In this document: piece by piece, positions 7,593 to 16,474 of the stretch
Position numbering within the stretch: the first letter of the stretch is position 1
How the letters are laid out: each line of letters starts with the position of its first letter
Assembly (NCBI RefSeq): GCF_900167435.1
Contig: NZ_FUWS01000018.1
Location: 1-62,008 of the forward strand
Direction of reading: 5' to 3'
Length of the DNA stretch: 62,008 nt
Source of the DNA: Marinactinospora thermotolerans DSM 45154
Lineage (GTDB): Bacteria; Actinomycetota; Actinomycetes; Streptosporangiales; Streptosporangiaceae
The notes under the pieces: generated by a model
What the model saw: the letters and a program-made list of their open reading frames with translations, nothing else
The model's database searches: none
What the model was told of the DNA's origin: nothing
Position numbers and translations under genes: made by a program

Positions 7593-9217
7593 GTTCCCTC
7601 TCCCTGTTGTTGCTGGGTGTTGTGGTCGCCGAAGGGGGTGATCTGGACCTGGCCGTTGAACTGCTGGTCCGATCCCATGACGCCGAAGTTGACGATCGCG
7701 TTCGTGGTGGCCTCGCGGTATTCGCCGGTGTCGATGTCGTGTTCGTCGAGGAACCGCTCGACCGAGTCGAAGACGCGGCGTTGGAGGAGGCTCGCGTACT
7801 GCCGGGTGTCGTGCTTCATGTGCATGTCGTCGACGCGACGTTTGCTGTAGGCCTCGCGCAGGCCGACCGGTCCCCTCCCCGTGTCGATCTCGGGGCGTGG
7901 GCGCCGGCGGGGGCGCAGCAAGGGCGCGAACAGCGCGCCCACGTCACCCGCCGCCTGGAGGGCGGTGAGGAGCAGCCGCAGGGGATGGCGGAGCGGTACC
8001 GGGCGCAGCCGTGAGACCACGTCCACCAGGGGTGCCACCACCTGCGGGATGACGATGACGTGCAGGTGCTCCTCCCGGCGGGTGAAACGCACGAGGACGG
8101 AGACCACGAGCGACCCCGACCAGCCCTTGATCCTGGCCCACAGGTAGGGGCGCAGCAGCCGGGGATCGGGGGCGGTGTCGCCTGGTGCGACCCCGTCGGT
8201 CACCGAGGGAAGACTCCGCCAGGTGGGGTCGTCGATGCGTTCCCACGAGACGGCGGAGGTCCCCCAGATGCCGGCCACGTCCACGGGAAGGTGGTCGTCG
8301 GGCATGTCCTCGAAACGGATCTCGCGCTCCAGGTCGCGGGCCACCCGCTCGTACAGCTCGGTCAGCGTGAAGCCTTTCGGGTCGCGCCGGCCACCGCCGT
8401 ACATCATCCCCAGGAGGGCCAGGATGGCATCGTCGCGGTGAGGGGTCTCCCCGGGCGTGACGCCGGGGCCGCCCTTGGTGACGTCGACGCTGATGGAGGC
8501 CGGATTCCACACCTCCAGGCCCGCGCCGAGGAACCGGTCCTCCTCCAGGAACCGGCGCCGTCCCCTGTCCGATATGTAGGGCAGCGCCGCGACTCCGGAC
8601 TCGTCCGGTGGCGTTCTGCCCGGCCCGCCGAGGGACGACGGGGCGCGTTCCAAGACACGGTTCATCGACCGCTGGGCGGTGATCCGGTCGAAGAGGAAGA
8701 TCCCCCACAGCAGGGCGGGGAAGACGACGAGGAGGCCGGCGGTGGGAAGGACGTCCAGCTCCGCCGCGCCCCAGGCGAGGAGCGCCGCGGAGCACAGCAG
8801 CGCCCGCCGGACGGCCCCCAGCCGTGCTCCGGTCTCGCAGGAGGCGATCACCGCGTCCTGGTCGAACCCGATGACGGGCAGCGGCCGGTCGCTGCGCGCG
8901 ATCCGGCGCAGGACCCAACGGGCGTAGGCGTCGCCGACCAGTACGTCGGGATCGGGTTCCTCCTCGTCCCGGAGGGAGAAGAGCTCCCGTTCCCGTTCGG
9001 GCAGCAGCAGCAGCCGGAACAGCCGGTTGTTCCGCCGCAGCCGCTCGGTGAGCCGTTCGAGGCAGGCCCTGCCCTGGGCGAGGAGCCAGTCCGTGACGGG
9101 TCTGATCCGGTCGGGCCGGGCGAACGCCGTCGCGCACAGGAGCGGGGTCACCTCATCTGGGAGCGGTGGCCGCAGTGGCGGCCGCCGGCGTGGACGTGGG
9201 GAGGCGGTGACGGACAT
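7589..9217 (-). CDS. Two-TM protein of unknown function with C-terminal Gly/Asn/Gln tract
   Basis: A 542-aa protein. A Pro/Arg-rich N-terminus and charged helices lead to two closely spaced hydrophobic segments (about residues 138-152 and 158-176), giving a hairpin anchor. A large cytoplasmic-type domain follows. It contains a TKGGPGVTPGETPHRDDAI segment, a later hydrophobic strand (HLHVIVIPQVVAPLVDVV), and ends in a Gly/Asn/Gln-rich tract (about 505-542). I recognise no known domain. It is divergent from the TIR gene across a 532-bp gap and overlaps the small gene downstream. The two-TM architecture parallels the last gene on the other arm, suggesting a membrane component on each side of the cluster. 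Confidence 0.7.
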   Translation of the reverse strand: MSVTASPRPRRRPPLRPPLPDEVTPLLCATAFARPDRIRPVTDWLLAQGRACLERLTERLRRNNRLFRLLLLPERERELFSLRDEEEPDPDVLVGDAYARWVLRRIARSDRPLPVIGFDQDAVIASCETGARLGAVRRALLCSAALLAWGAAELDVLPTAGLLVVFPALLWGIFLFDRITAQRSMNRVLERAPSSLGGPGRTPPDESGVAALPYISDRGRRRFLEEDRFLGAGLEVWNPASISVDVTKGGPGVTPGETPHRDDAILALLGMMYGGGRRDPKGFTLTELYERVARDLEREIRFEDMPDDHLPVDVAGIWGTSAVSWERIDDPTWRSLPSVTDGVAPGDTAPDPRLLRPYLWARIKGWSGSLVVSVLVRFTRREEHLHVIVIPQVVAPLVDVVSRLRPVPLRHPLRLLLTALQAAGDVGALFAPLLRPRRRPRPEIDTGRGPVGLREAYSKRRVDDMHMKHDTRQYASLLQRRVFDSVERFLDEHDIDTGEYREATTNAIVNFGVMGSDQQFNGQVQITPFGDHNTQQQQGEGT

Positions 9218-9749
9218 GGGAATTCCTTCGTTCCTGCCATTTCGGATACAGGCTCACGACGGGATACGCGGAGATGGTAGAGGCGGAAAAGGGTGGGCGG
9301 ACTTCTTCGCTGATGGGGACGAGGTCGGTGAACCGGGTTTTCGGAACCTGGTGCCTGAATAGAGGTCCCTTTTTCAGACGTCCGGATTTCCGTCGTCGTC
9401 CTGTCTGTGCAGGTAGGAGGGGGTGCCGGAGGAGTGAAGGAAAGGGGAGGGGAGAGGAGGCGCGGGTGCGTGCGCGGTGGGGCCGTCGCGAGATCGGGGA
9501 AGGCCGTGAGCTGCTCTCATGGGTGGAGGTGTGAAACTTTCCGCGTTCGCTTTCCTGTTTCCTGTTGTCCCGTCAGAAGGGGGGAGGGGAATGGCGGCGG
9601 ACGGATTTTCCGGTGGGGCGAATGCGGAAGAATCGCGTTCGGTCGGTTCCCGTCGGAAACAGGATCGTGAAACGTTTTCAAATTCGCGTGTTCCGGGACT
9701 CCGTGGATCCGCCCCACCGCCAGAAGACCCGAGAACGAGGGAGAAAAGC
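9218..9749. other. Divergent intergenic region of the TIR cluster
   Basis: 532 bp between two divergently transcribed arms. Frames are open in several phases, but the translations are Arg/Gly/Pro-rich and unconvincing. It is less GC-rich around 9520-9700 than the flanking genes, consistent with promoters there. No clear operator palindrome was found. Confidence 0.5.
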
Positions 9750-10592
9750 GTGCCCCAGATCTTCGTCAACTACCGCACAGGGGACGAGGAGGCCACCGCG
9801 ACACTGATCGAACGCGAGCTCTCGCGCCACTTCGGCAGCAGGTCGGTCTTTCGCGCCAGCAAGTCGATTGCCCCGGGGCGGGACTTCCACCGGGAACTCC
9901 TCAACGGGGTTCACCGCAGCGACCTGCTCCTCGCCGTCATCGGAAGCGGATGGCTGGAGGCGGGGGACGGGCGTGGCGGCCGGGCACTGGAGGACCCCGA
10001 TGACTGGACACGCCGGGAGATCGCCGAGGCGTTCGCCCACGGCATTCCCGTCGTCCCCGTCCTGGTCGGAGCCGCTCGGCGGATCCCCGCAGGGGTCCTG
10101 CCCGGGGAGATCGCCCAGATCGAACGGTGTCAGTACCTCAGGTTCAACCACCGCAACGCCGAGGCCGACATCGGCCGGCTGGTCAAGGCGGTCGCCGACG
10201 CGGTTCCCGGCCTGCGCCACGACCTGGACGCGGCCTCTCCGTCGGAGCGGGTTCCCCCGCAACGCGGTCCGGGAGACCGCGCCACCGGTGGGACCGCGGT
10301 CCACAACCACGTCGGCGGCAACCACGGCCTCAGCCAACAGGGGCGCGACTTCCACCGCCACAGCGGGACCGGAGACGTCGGGGTCAACCACGGAACCGTC
10401 ATCGGCACCGCCAACGGCCCCCTGCACACCGGGAGCGGAACCCAGATCAACGGCCCGCAGGTGCACGGTCCCTGGTACAACGGCCCCTCGTTCCACGGCA
10501 ATGAAGGGGTGAACTACGTCGCCGGCGACCAGCACGGAGACGTCCACCAGCGCTTCGACCGACGCCGGAACGAGGACGAGGAGGGACGGTGA
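9750..10592 (+). CDS. TIR-domain protein with C-terminal Gly/His/Asn-rich repeat tail
   Basis: A 280-aa protein. Residues 1-155 form a TIR domain: PQIFVNYRTGDEE (box 1), VFRASKSIAPGRDF, HRSDLLLAVIGSGWL, and DDWTRREIAEAF with E90 in the position of the catalytic Glu of NAD-cleaving TIRs, then IPVVPVLV. Residues 183-268 are a low-complexity tail of short Gly/Asn/His/Gln units (NHVGGNHG, GTANGPLHTGSGTQINGP, NYVAGDQHGDVHQ). The start is the GTG at 9750, with GAGGGAG upstream and TIR box 1 immediately after. The GTGA overlap with the next gene implies coupling. Bacterial TIR proteins in such settings usually deplete NAD+ or make a cyclic ADP-ribose signal. Here the tail may drive assembly. Confidence 0.85.
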   Translation: MPQIFVNYRTGDEEATATLIERELSRHFGSRSVFRASKSIAPGRDFHRELLNGVHRSDLLLAVIGSGWLEAGDGRGGRALEDPDDWTRREIAEAFAHGIPVVPVLVGAARRIPAGVLPGEIAQIERCQYLRFNHRNAEADIGRLVKAVADAVPGLRHDLDAASPSERVPPQRGPGDRATGGTAVHNHVGGNHGLSQQGRDFHRHSGTGDVGVNHGTVIGTANGPLHTGSGTQINGPQVHGPWYNGPSFHGNEGVNYVAGDQHGDVHQRFDRRRNEDEEGR

Positions 10593-12673
10593 CGGCGGAG
10601 TACGGAGGGGAAAGGCCCGGACCGGCCCCTGCCGTGGACCCCTCCGTCTCCGTCGCGGCCGACATCGGTGAAGTGCGGGGAGCGGCGCACACCGGCAGCG
10701 GGGACCAGTACAACACCCACCTCCACCTGGGTTCCGTCTACGAGATCGACGAGCGGGGAAGGCTGCGGCGGAGGGTCCGGACACGTCTGATCACCGACGA
10801 GCAGGTACGCCGCCTCGACAGGTGCTTCGTCGAAGGCCCCGGTTACGCGAAGGCCCGCGACGTCCTCGGCGGTGACGAGCACAGCGTGATCGTCACCGCC
10901 GAGCCCGGCAGTGGCCGCCGGGCCGCCGCCATGATGCTGCTGCACCGGCTGGCCGACCGCGACGTGGACTCCCGTTTCCGGGAACTCCCCGATGACGCCG
11001 TCCACAACAGCGTCGACCCCGGGCTCCTCCTGGACGAGCGCAACCTCCAGCGTGGCGACCGGTTGCTCCTCGACCTGACCGGTCCCGCCGGACGGGGGCT
11101 TCTGGAGCAGGTCCAACCGGTCCTGGAGGGCTACCGGCACGCGGTACAGCGGCACCGCGCCCGGCTCGTCGTCGTGCTTCCCCGGGACCAGGAGGAGGCG
11201 CTGTACCAGGACTTCCGGGCCCTCGTCGTCCACCTCGAACGTCCCGACGGACGAGAGGTCCTGCGCGAACATCTGGATCTCCACGCCATCCCGTTCACCG
11301 AGACCGATCTCCATCGATCCGGCGTCCAGGAATGGGCCGCCGGCGCGGCACCGGGGGAGATCGCCGAACTGGTGCGCATGGTGGAGACGGCCCGGCAGGC
11401 CCCCGGCGCGGGCTCCCTCGCCGGATGCCTCGCCCAGGCGCGGATAGCGCTCAGCGATCGCGGCGTTCACGCGGCCGAGCAGATCGACAAGACCACCGAC
11501 GTGCGAGAACGGGCTCTTCTCCTGGCGGCGGCGATGTTCGACGGCTTCCGCGGTGACGTCGTCTTCGCCGCCGCGGAACTCTTGGGGAGGGAGCTGAGGC
11601 TCCCCGATCCCGAAACCCCTTACCTGGAGCGCAGCAGGCTCGGCCGGAGGTTCGACGAACTGGGGATCCGGGTGGGCCCCGACCGAACCGTCACCTTCGA
11701 GCGCCTCGGCCATGCCGAGGCGCTCCGCAACCGATTCTGGGACGACTATCCCGAGCTGGGCCAACCGTTCCGTATGTGGATCGGCGCCTGTATGCGGGGA
11801 CTGGAGATCACCGGCGCCCAACGTGACGAGCTGGCGGGGCGCTTCGCGGCCCAGTGTCTGCGCACGGGCCGGATCCGGGAACTGTTCGCCCAGGTCGAGG
11901 CGTGGTGCAGGGGTGAGCGGGGCGGGCGGGTGTCGCTGTCCCCGCAGGCGGTGTTCCTGCTCAACCAGGCACTGGCGGACGGCTCGGCCGCCCGGGAGGT
12001 CCGCCAGCAGGTCCGCGTGTGGGCCTCCCGCCCCTCCCTGCCTCCCGCGCTCGCCCATGTCCTCATCATGGTGTCCGCCGACGCCATCGCCTCCGGCTGG
12101 CCCGACGAGGCGGTGGTGCGCCTGCACCACCTGGCGCGCCACGAGGATCCCGGGGTCCGTGAGGACGCCACCGAGGAGCTCCTGCGGGTCGCCTCCCGCC
12201 CCTGGTCGCGGCGGCTGCTGTTGAACCGGGTGGTCGACGGGCTCGGCAGGAGGACCTGGAAGGCCGATCTCGCCCTCCTCACCCCCGTCGCCGATCCGGC
12301 CCGCTTACAGGGGACCTACCGCGGCCGGCCGTTCGTCGCGGACCCACAGGTGCGCGCCGATCTCACCGCCGGCCTCGCCGCCCTCTTCGGGAAGAAGGGG
12401 GAGGAGACGATCCGCCATCACGCGCGGCGCTGGCTGGACGCCTGCGCGGCGGGGGAGGCACCGAGAGACCTGCTGGAGCTCCTGGCCGAGGCCGCCCACC
12501 GGACGGGCCGGTCCAATCGGCTCTATGCGGCCGTCCGTGAGTGGACCCTCCGCACAGCAGAGGGAACGCCCGAGCGCAAGATCGCGCTCGGGCTCTTCAG
12601 AAGGATCGACGAGTACCAGGGCCTGCGTCCGCGCGGTACCGGCCCGGGAGAGAAAGAGTGGAGGACGCCGTGA
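10589..12673 (+). CDS. Large NTPase-like protein with degenerate P-loop and C-terminal helical repeats
   Basis: A 694-aa protein. Residues 20-50 carry a Gly/Asn/His tract (GEVRGAAHTGSGDQYNTHLH) like those in the TIR tail. A STAND-like NTPase core follows: VTAEPGSGRRAAA (102-114) occupies the P-loop position, but the usual GKS/T is GRRA. A Walker-B-like strand RLLLDL (D162) follows about 50 residues later. The rest is helical, and residues from about 460 look like HEAT/ARM-type repeats. It overlaps the TIR gene upstream and the membrane gene downstream (GTGA in both cases), so the three form one operon. I infer a sensor/scaffold for the TIR effector; nucleotide hydrolysis is doubtful. Confidence 0.7.
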   Translation: MTAEYGGERPGPAPAVDPSVSVAADIGEVRGAAHTGSGDQYNTHLHLGSVYEIDERGRLRRRVRTRLITDEQVRRLDRCFVEGPGYAKARDVLGGDEHSVIVTAEPGSGRRAAAMMLLHRLADRDVDSRFRELPDDAVHNSVDPGLLLDERNLQRGDRLLLDLTGPAGRGLLEQVQPVLEGYRHAVQRHRARLVVVLPRDQEEALYQDFRALVVHLERPDGREVLREHLDLHAIPFTETDLHRSGVQEWAAGAAPGEIAELVRMVETARQAPGAGSLAGCLAQARIALSDRGVHAAEQIDKTTDVRERALLLAAAMFDGFRGDVVFAAAELLGRELRLPDPETPYLERSRLGRRFDELGIRVGPDRTVTFERLGHAEALRNRFWDDYPELGQPFRMWIGACMRGLEITGAQRDELAGRFAAQCLRTGRIRELFAQVEAWCRGERGGRVSLSPQAVFLLNQALADGSAAREVRQQVRVWASRPSLPPALAHVLIMVSADAIASGWPDEAVVRLHHLARHEDPGVREDATEELLRVASRPWSRRLLLNRVVDGLGRRTWKADLALLTPVADPARLQGTYRGRPFVADPQVRADLTAGLAALFGKKGEETIRHHARRWLDACAAGEAPRDLLELLAEAAHRTGRSNRLYAAVREWTLRTAEGTPERKIALGLFRRIDEYQGLRPRGTGPGEKEWRTP

Positions 12674-13815
12674 CGAAGCGCGCGGCCTGGAGCATTCCGG
12701 CGGTCCTGGTGGTCGCCGTCGTCGTCATCGCGGCCATGATCCACCATCTGGGCTGGTGGACGCTGCTGTGGGGCCCGCTGTTGCTCCTGCTGCTGGGAGG
12801 CGCCGCGGTGGTCTCGGGGACGCTGAGCCCCGCCCCGTTCCCGCTGGGACCGGTGGACGACGACAGGGAGGTGGCCGAAGCCGTGGAGACACCCGATCAG
12901 ATACCGCGGCACACGATCGAGAACGTGCCGTTGCCCAGCGCGAAGGTCGACTACCTGTTCCTCTTCTCCGCGACGGTGGGCCGGCGCGGCGGAGGACGAG
13001 GGGAGCACGCGAACGAGGAGGCCCTGGCCGCCGATCTGCTGTTGCGTCGCGCCAGGGAGCTCACCAGGGCCTACGACCCCGCCGACCACGGCCTGGTGGG
13101 ACACCGCCTGGCCGCCGCGCTCGGCCGGCCGGAGCACGACCCCGGCAGCGGTCTGGAGGTGTGGGCCGAGAACGTCACGATCAACCTTCCCGAGGAGGAC
13201 GAGCAGCGCGTGCGGCGGCTCTCCGCCATCCGCAAGGATCAGGAGATACGGGAGCAGGAGCGCGGCGCCGAACTCGACCAGCGACGCTACTTCGGCGACG
13301 ACGTCTTCACCACCCCCGGCCGGGCCCTCGTGTGGTGGCTGGCCCGCAACGCCGAGAGGATCGGCGACGCCGACACGATCCACCAGGCGGTGGAACTGGT
13401 CGAGCCGCTGACCCGGCTGACCAGGGTGGCCGGCCGCGAAGACGATCCCGACGAGGGGGCGATGCCGGCACCCGTCTCCGGCCTGAGCTGGTCGGCCGAG
13501 GACCTACCCCCCTCTGACCTCCTCGCTCCCGGACGGAGTGCGGAGGACGAGGTGGACGCCCTCATCGCGGCCGTCCCGCCGGAGGAGCGTGAGTCCTTCG
13601 TCGACAGGTTCGCGACCCTGCTGCGCGAGTACGGCCATAAGGAGACCGCCGACCGGATCCGGCGCGAACACGGGGTTCCCGACCTCACCGGTGACGTCCT
13701 GCCCGGGTTCGACGCGGATCAGGGGAGGAACGAGGGCGCGGCGCCGCGGCACACCGACGACGGAAACGACGAGGACGGCGATCCGAGGGTCGGACGCCCT
13801 GCACCCTTCTGGTGA
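12670..13815 (+). CDS. Two-TM protein of unknown function closing the TIR operon
   Basis: A 381-aa protein whose first 50 residues hold two hydrophobic helices (about 7-25 and 29-50). A long soluble region follows, with charged helical segments (RVRRLSAIRKDQEIREQERGAE shortened here, around residues 180-205) and an acidic disordered C-terminus. The GTG at 12670 overlaps the stop of the preceding gene, and the TM hairpin begins at once, so this start is well supported. No known domain is recognised. By position it is the probable membrane target or anchor of the TIR/NTPase-like pair, comparable to the other two-TM protein in the divergent arm. The gene ends just before a large hairpin. Confidence 0.7.
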   Translation: MTKRAAWSIPAVLVVAVVVIAAMIHHLGWWTLLWGPLLLLLLGGAAVVSGTLSPAPFPLGPVDDDREVAEAVETPDQIPRHTIENVPLPSAKVDYLFLFSATVGRRGGGRGEHANEEALAADLLLRRARELTRAYDPADHGLVGHRLAAALGRPEHDPGSGLEVWAENVTINLPEEDEQRVRRLSAIRKDQEIREQERGAELDQRRYFGDDVFTTPGRALVWWLARNAERIGDADTIHQAVELVEPLTRLTRVAGREDDPDEGAMPAPVSGLSWSAEDLPPSDLLAPGRSAEDEVDALIAAVPPEERESFVDRFATLLREYGHKETADRIRREHGVPDLTGDVLPGFDADQGRNEGAAPRHTDDGNDEDGDPRVGRPAPFW

Positions 13816-13817
13816 GC

Positions 13818-13856
13818 GGACGGGTGGGCCGGGCCGCCGGCCCGGCCCACCCGTCC
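13818..13856. terminator. Bidirectional hairpin between convergent genes
   Basis: A perfect 18-bp inverted repeat (GGACGGGTGGGCCGGGCC at 13818-13835 with its complement at 13839-13856) has a 3-nt loop. It fills exactly the gap between the stop of the rightward operon and the stop of the leftward XRE gene. No T-tract is present, as is common for actinomycete terminators. It should stop transcription from both sides. Confidence 0.75.
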
Positions 13857-15134
13857 TCACAACGGTTGCCGGCGCAGGGCCAGGGCCAGCCGCGGGGACA
13901 GGTCGCGGACCGCGGGATCACCGTGCCAGCGGGTCAGGGTGCGGGCCAGCTGGCGCAGGTCATGGGCGATGGTGGCCGAGTCCACCATGCCCACCTCGTC
14001 CAGCAGGTCCGTGGCCAGGGCACAGGCCTGGTCGACGTTCCCGGCGCTCGCGTGGGCCAGTGCCCGGCGAGCGCCGAAGCGGGCCCGGGCGCGTACCGCC
14101 CCTTCGGGGACGCCGGCGAGCGCGGAGTCCAGGGTCGCGGCGGCCTCGGCCGCGAGACCGAGGTCGTACAGGCACCAGCCGGTGACCAGGGGGAGACGGT
14201 CCTCCACGCTCGACGTGCCGAGCGGCGGGCGGCCGGGGGCCGTCGTCCCGCCGCCGTCGGCGAGGGACGCGGCGAGGTCCAGCGCCCTCATGCAGTCGTC
14301 ATGGTCGCCGAGGAGGGCGTGACCCTGGGCCTCACGTTCGGCGGCGAGGGCGCGGACCCGTGCCGACACGGCCTCGGACCGGGCGCGTTGCGCCAGTTCG
14401 ACCGTTTGGAGACCGTCGTGGGCGTACATCGTGACGCAGGCGCGGCGGATCAGCGCGTAGGAGTGCAACTCGTGGTCGCCGGCGGCGGTCGCCATCTGCA
14501 CGGCCTGGTCGGTCCACCACAGCGCGGCACGGTCGTCACCGGACTCCTGCGCCATCCAGCCGCCGTACTCGGCGTAGCGGGACGCGAGGAAGAGCGCCTC
14601 GACGCGCAGCTCCGGTTCGGCGTTGCGCGCCAGTTGCGTGAGGGCGTGCGTCTGGGCGAGGACGGAGGGCAGGACGAGCGCCGGACCGGTGCGCTGCCCC
14701 AGCAGCCTGAGCTGGCCGAACAGGGCGGAGAAGGTGTCGAGGACCCGGGGGGAGCGCAACGGCGGTTCGCGGTGGGCGCCCGCGGGGCTCAACCCGAGGA
14801 GCGCGGCCGAACCGATGTCGAAGGCGCCCTGACCTGAGGCCGGGGGGAAACCCGTCGGTAGTGACGGCGAACCCGAGGCGGGCAGGGGACGGGAGCCCGC
14901 CGCGACGCCGGCGCGCGCGGGGGCGGGGACCAGGGCGGCCAGGCCGCCCTTCGCCCCCAGCGCGTTGTCGCAGGCGCGCGCGAACGTCACGGACGGGGCC
15001 TTGTGCCCGTTCTCGACCTTGCTCAGATGGCTCTTGCTGTAGTGGACGGCCACGGCGAGGTCTCCAAGGGTCCAGCCGGCGACGTTGCGCAGGCGGCGGA
15101 GTTCGGAGCCGAAGGTACTGATGTCCCCTGCCAT
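13857..15134 (-). CDS. XRE-family regulator with TPR-like C-terminal region
   Basis: A 425-aa protein with an N-terminal helix-turn-helix (about residues 8-62: LRRLRNVAGWTLGDLAVAV, SKSHLSKVENG) and a long Ala/Leu-rich alpha-helical C-terminal region of TPR-like character. This architecture is common in actinomycetes; the C-terminal region is thought to sense a ligand or partner. The ATG at 15134 follows TTGGGAG. It is convergent with the TIR operon and is not clearly its regulator, though proximity makes that possible. No target is evident. Confidence 0.8.
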   Translation of the reverse strand: MAGDISTFGSELRRLRNVAGWTLGDLAVAVHYSKSHLSKVENGHKAPSVTFARACDNALGAKGGLAALVPAPARAGVAAGSRPLPASGSPSLPTGFPPASGQGAFDIGSAALLGLSPAGAHREPPLRSPRVLDTFSALFGQLRLLGQRTGPALVLPSVLAQTHALTQLARNAEPELRVEALFLASRYAEYGGWMAQESGDDRAALWWTDQAVQMATAAGDHELHSYALIRRACVTMYAHDGLQTVELAQRARSEAVSARVRALAAEREAQGHALLGDHDDCMRALDLAASLADGGGTTAPGRPPLGTSSVEDRLPLVTGWCLYDLGLAAEAAATLDSALAGVPEGAVRARARFGARRALAHASAGNVDQACALATDLLDEVGMVDSATIAHDLRQLARTLTRWHGDPAVRDLSPRLALALRRQPL

Positions 15135-15906
15135 GTCACTCCCAAGTGTTCCGGCTCCCCGGCCGGGCGGGGAGCCATTGGTTTCGTCTCGACGAGGCCG
15201 GTCCCAGGGACGTTTCGGAACCCGGCCGGCGCTTCCCGTTTCCGGGTCCGTGGATCGTCCCGGATGTGGGACGGCCGGTTCGCTGGGGGAGGAAAAAGAA
15301 ATAGGCGGTCGTTGCGAAGATCCCCGAAATGGCGGTCGCGGCCTTGGAGAGTTGAGGAGACCGCGGTGTGCCGTCCTCGTCGACAGGCGGTACCGGACTC
15401 CCCCACCGACCTTGCCGGAGCGGTGACAGCGCCGTGCGCCATGTGTGGTCCTGTGAGTGAGGCCCGGCAGCAGGCCGGAACCGGTGTTCCGGCAGGCCTG
15501 CCCGGCCTGGTGGGGAAGGCGCCGCAGGGACGGGGGTGGACCAGGAAGTGGTATGTGGACACGACCGTCGGCGCCATGGTCACCTCGGGCCGATAGCGGG
15601 ATTCGGCCGGCCCGGAAGGGTGCCCGCGAATGGAACGAACCCCCGGTGCTTCAAGGCGCCGATCTCTCCTGTGAGGCCATACTGAAATCCTGCTGGGAGG
15701 AGCACTTCGCCATCAATCGTTTCGCGTTTCCTGTTGATTTCCTTTCCGAGGACACGGGAAATTCGGCCGTGAGCGGCGGGAAGGGGCGTCCGGCTCTCGG
15801 GCGCGCCGCACAGGGACGGGGACGGTCGACCTCGGAGAGGGGAATGTCCGGACGGCGTGGTGCGGGTCTCAGGTGCGGCGGAGGGTCGATGCGGTAGAAC
15901 GGCCAC
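15135..15906. other. Long intergenic region with no supported gene
   Basis: 772 bp between two divergent genes. Translations of open frames on either strand are rich in Pro/Arg/Gly and lack starts with ribosome sites. A less GC-rich segment around 15640-15770 could hold a promoter for the rightward gene. Nothing else recognised. Confidence 0.45.
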
Positions 15907-16443
15907 ATGAGCGAAGCAACGGACACCACGCCCGGTTGGCTCTCCCGCGAGGAACTGGACGCGGCGCGCGATCGGATGCCGATCCTCTATGTCGACGCCG
16001 TGCCGGTGCGGGTCGACGACACCGGCACGGTGACCCACGTCGGTCTGCTGTTGCGTGTCGGAGAGGACGGCACGATCAGCCGGGCCCTGGTCTCGGGCCG
16101 CGTCCTCTACCACGAGCGGATCCGCGACGCGCTGCTACGTCACCTGGAGAAGGATCTCGGGCCGATGGCGCTGCCGCGGATCCCCACCTCGCCGCAGCCG
16201 TTCACGATCGCCGAGTACTTCCCCACCCCCGGCATCACCCCCTACCACGATCCCCGCCAGCACGCCGTCTCGCTGGCCTACGTCGTCCCGGTCGCCGGCG
16301 ACTGCCGGCCCCGCCAGGACGCGCTCGACCTGGTCTGGTTCACTCCCGAGGAGGCGGCCGGCCCCGACGTCCAACAGGAGATGACCGGGGGGCACGGCGT
16401 GCTGCTGCGCCAGGCCCTGGCCCACGTGGGGAGGCTGCCCTGA
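15907..16443 (+). CDS. DUF4916 family NUDIX-like protein
   Basis: A 178-aa protein resembling the actinobacterial DUF4916 family, annotated elsewhere as NUDIX hydrolase-related. Features seen: WLSREELDAARDRMPILYVDAVPVRV (shortened here) at the N-terminus, a TISRALVSGRVLYHE region, and the C-terminal DLVWFTPEEA. A canonical Nudix box (GX5EX7REUXEEXGU) is not evident, so hydrolase activity is uncertain. The ATG at 15907 is the natural start. It appears monocistronic. Confidence 0.75.
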   Translation: MSEATDTTPGWLSREELDAARDRMPILYVDAVPVRVDDTGTVTHVGLLLRVGEDGTISRALVSGRVLYHERIRDALLRHLEKDLGPMALPRIPTSPQPFTIAEYFPTPGITPYHDPRQHAVSLAYVVPVAGDCRPRQDALDLVWFTPEEAAGPDVQQEMTGGHGVLLRQALAHVGRLP

Positions 16444-16474
16444 GCGACGTGGCGGGCGACCCGCCACGGGTTCC

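Noticed and set aside
9374-9769. Leftward 131-codon frame across the divergent TIR-cluster promoter
   Set aside because: It overlaps the TIR start, is Pro/Ser/Arg-rich and has no ribosome site.
15023-15583. Leftward 186-codon frame overlapping the XRE start
   Set aside because: It overlaps the XRE coding region in another frame, with Pro/Thr/Ala-rich composition and no recognisable features.
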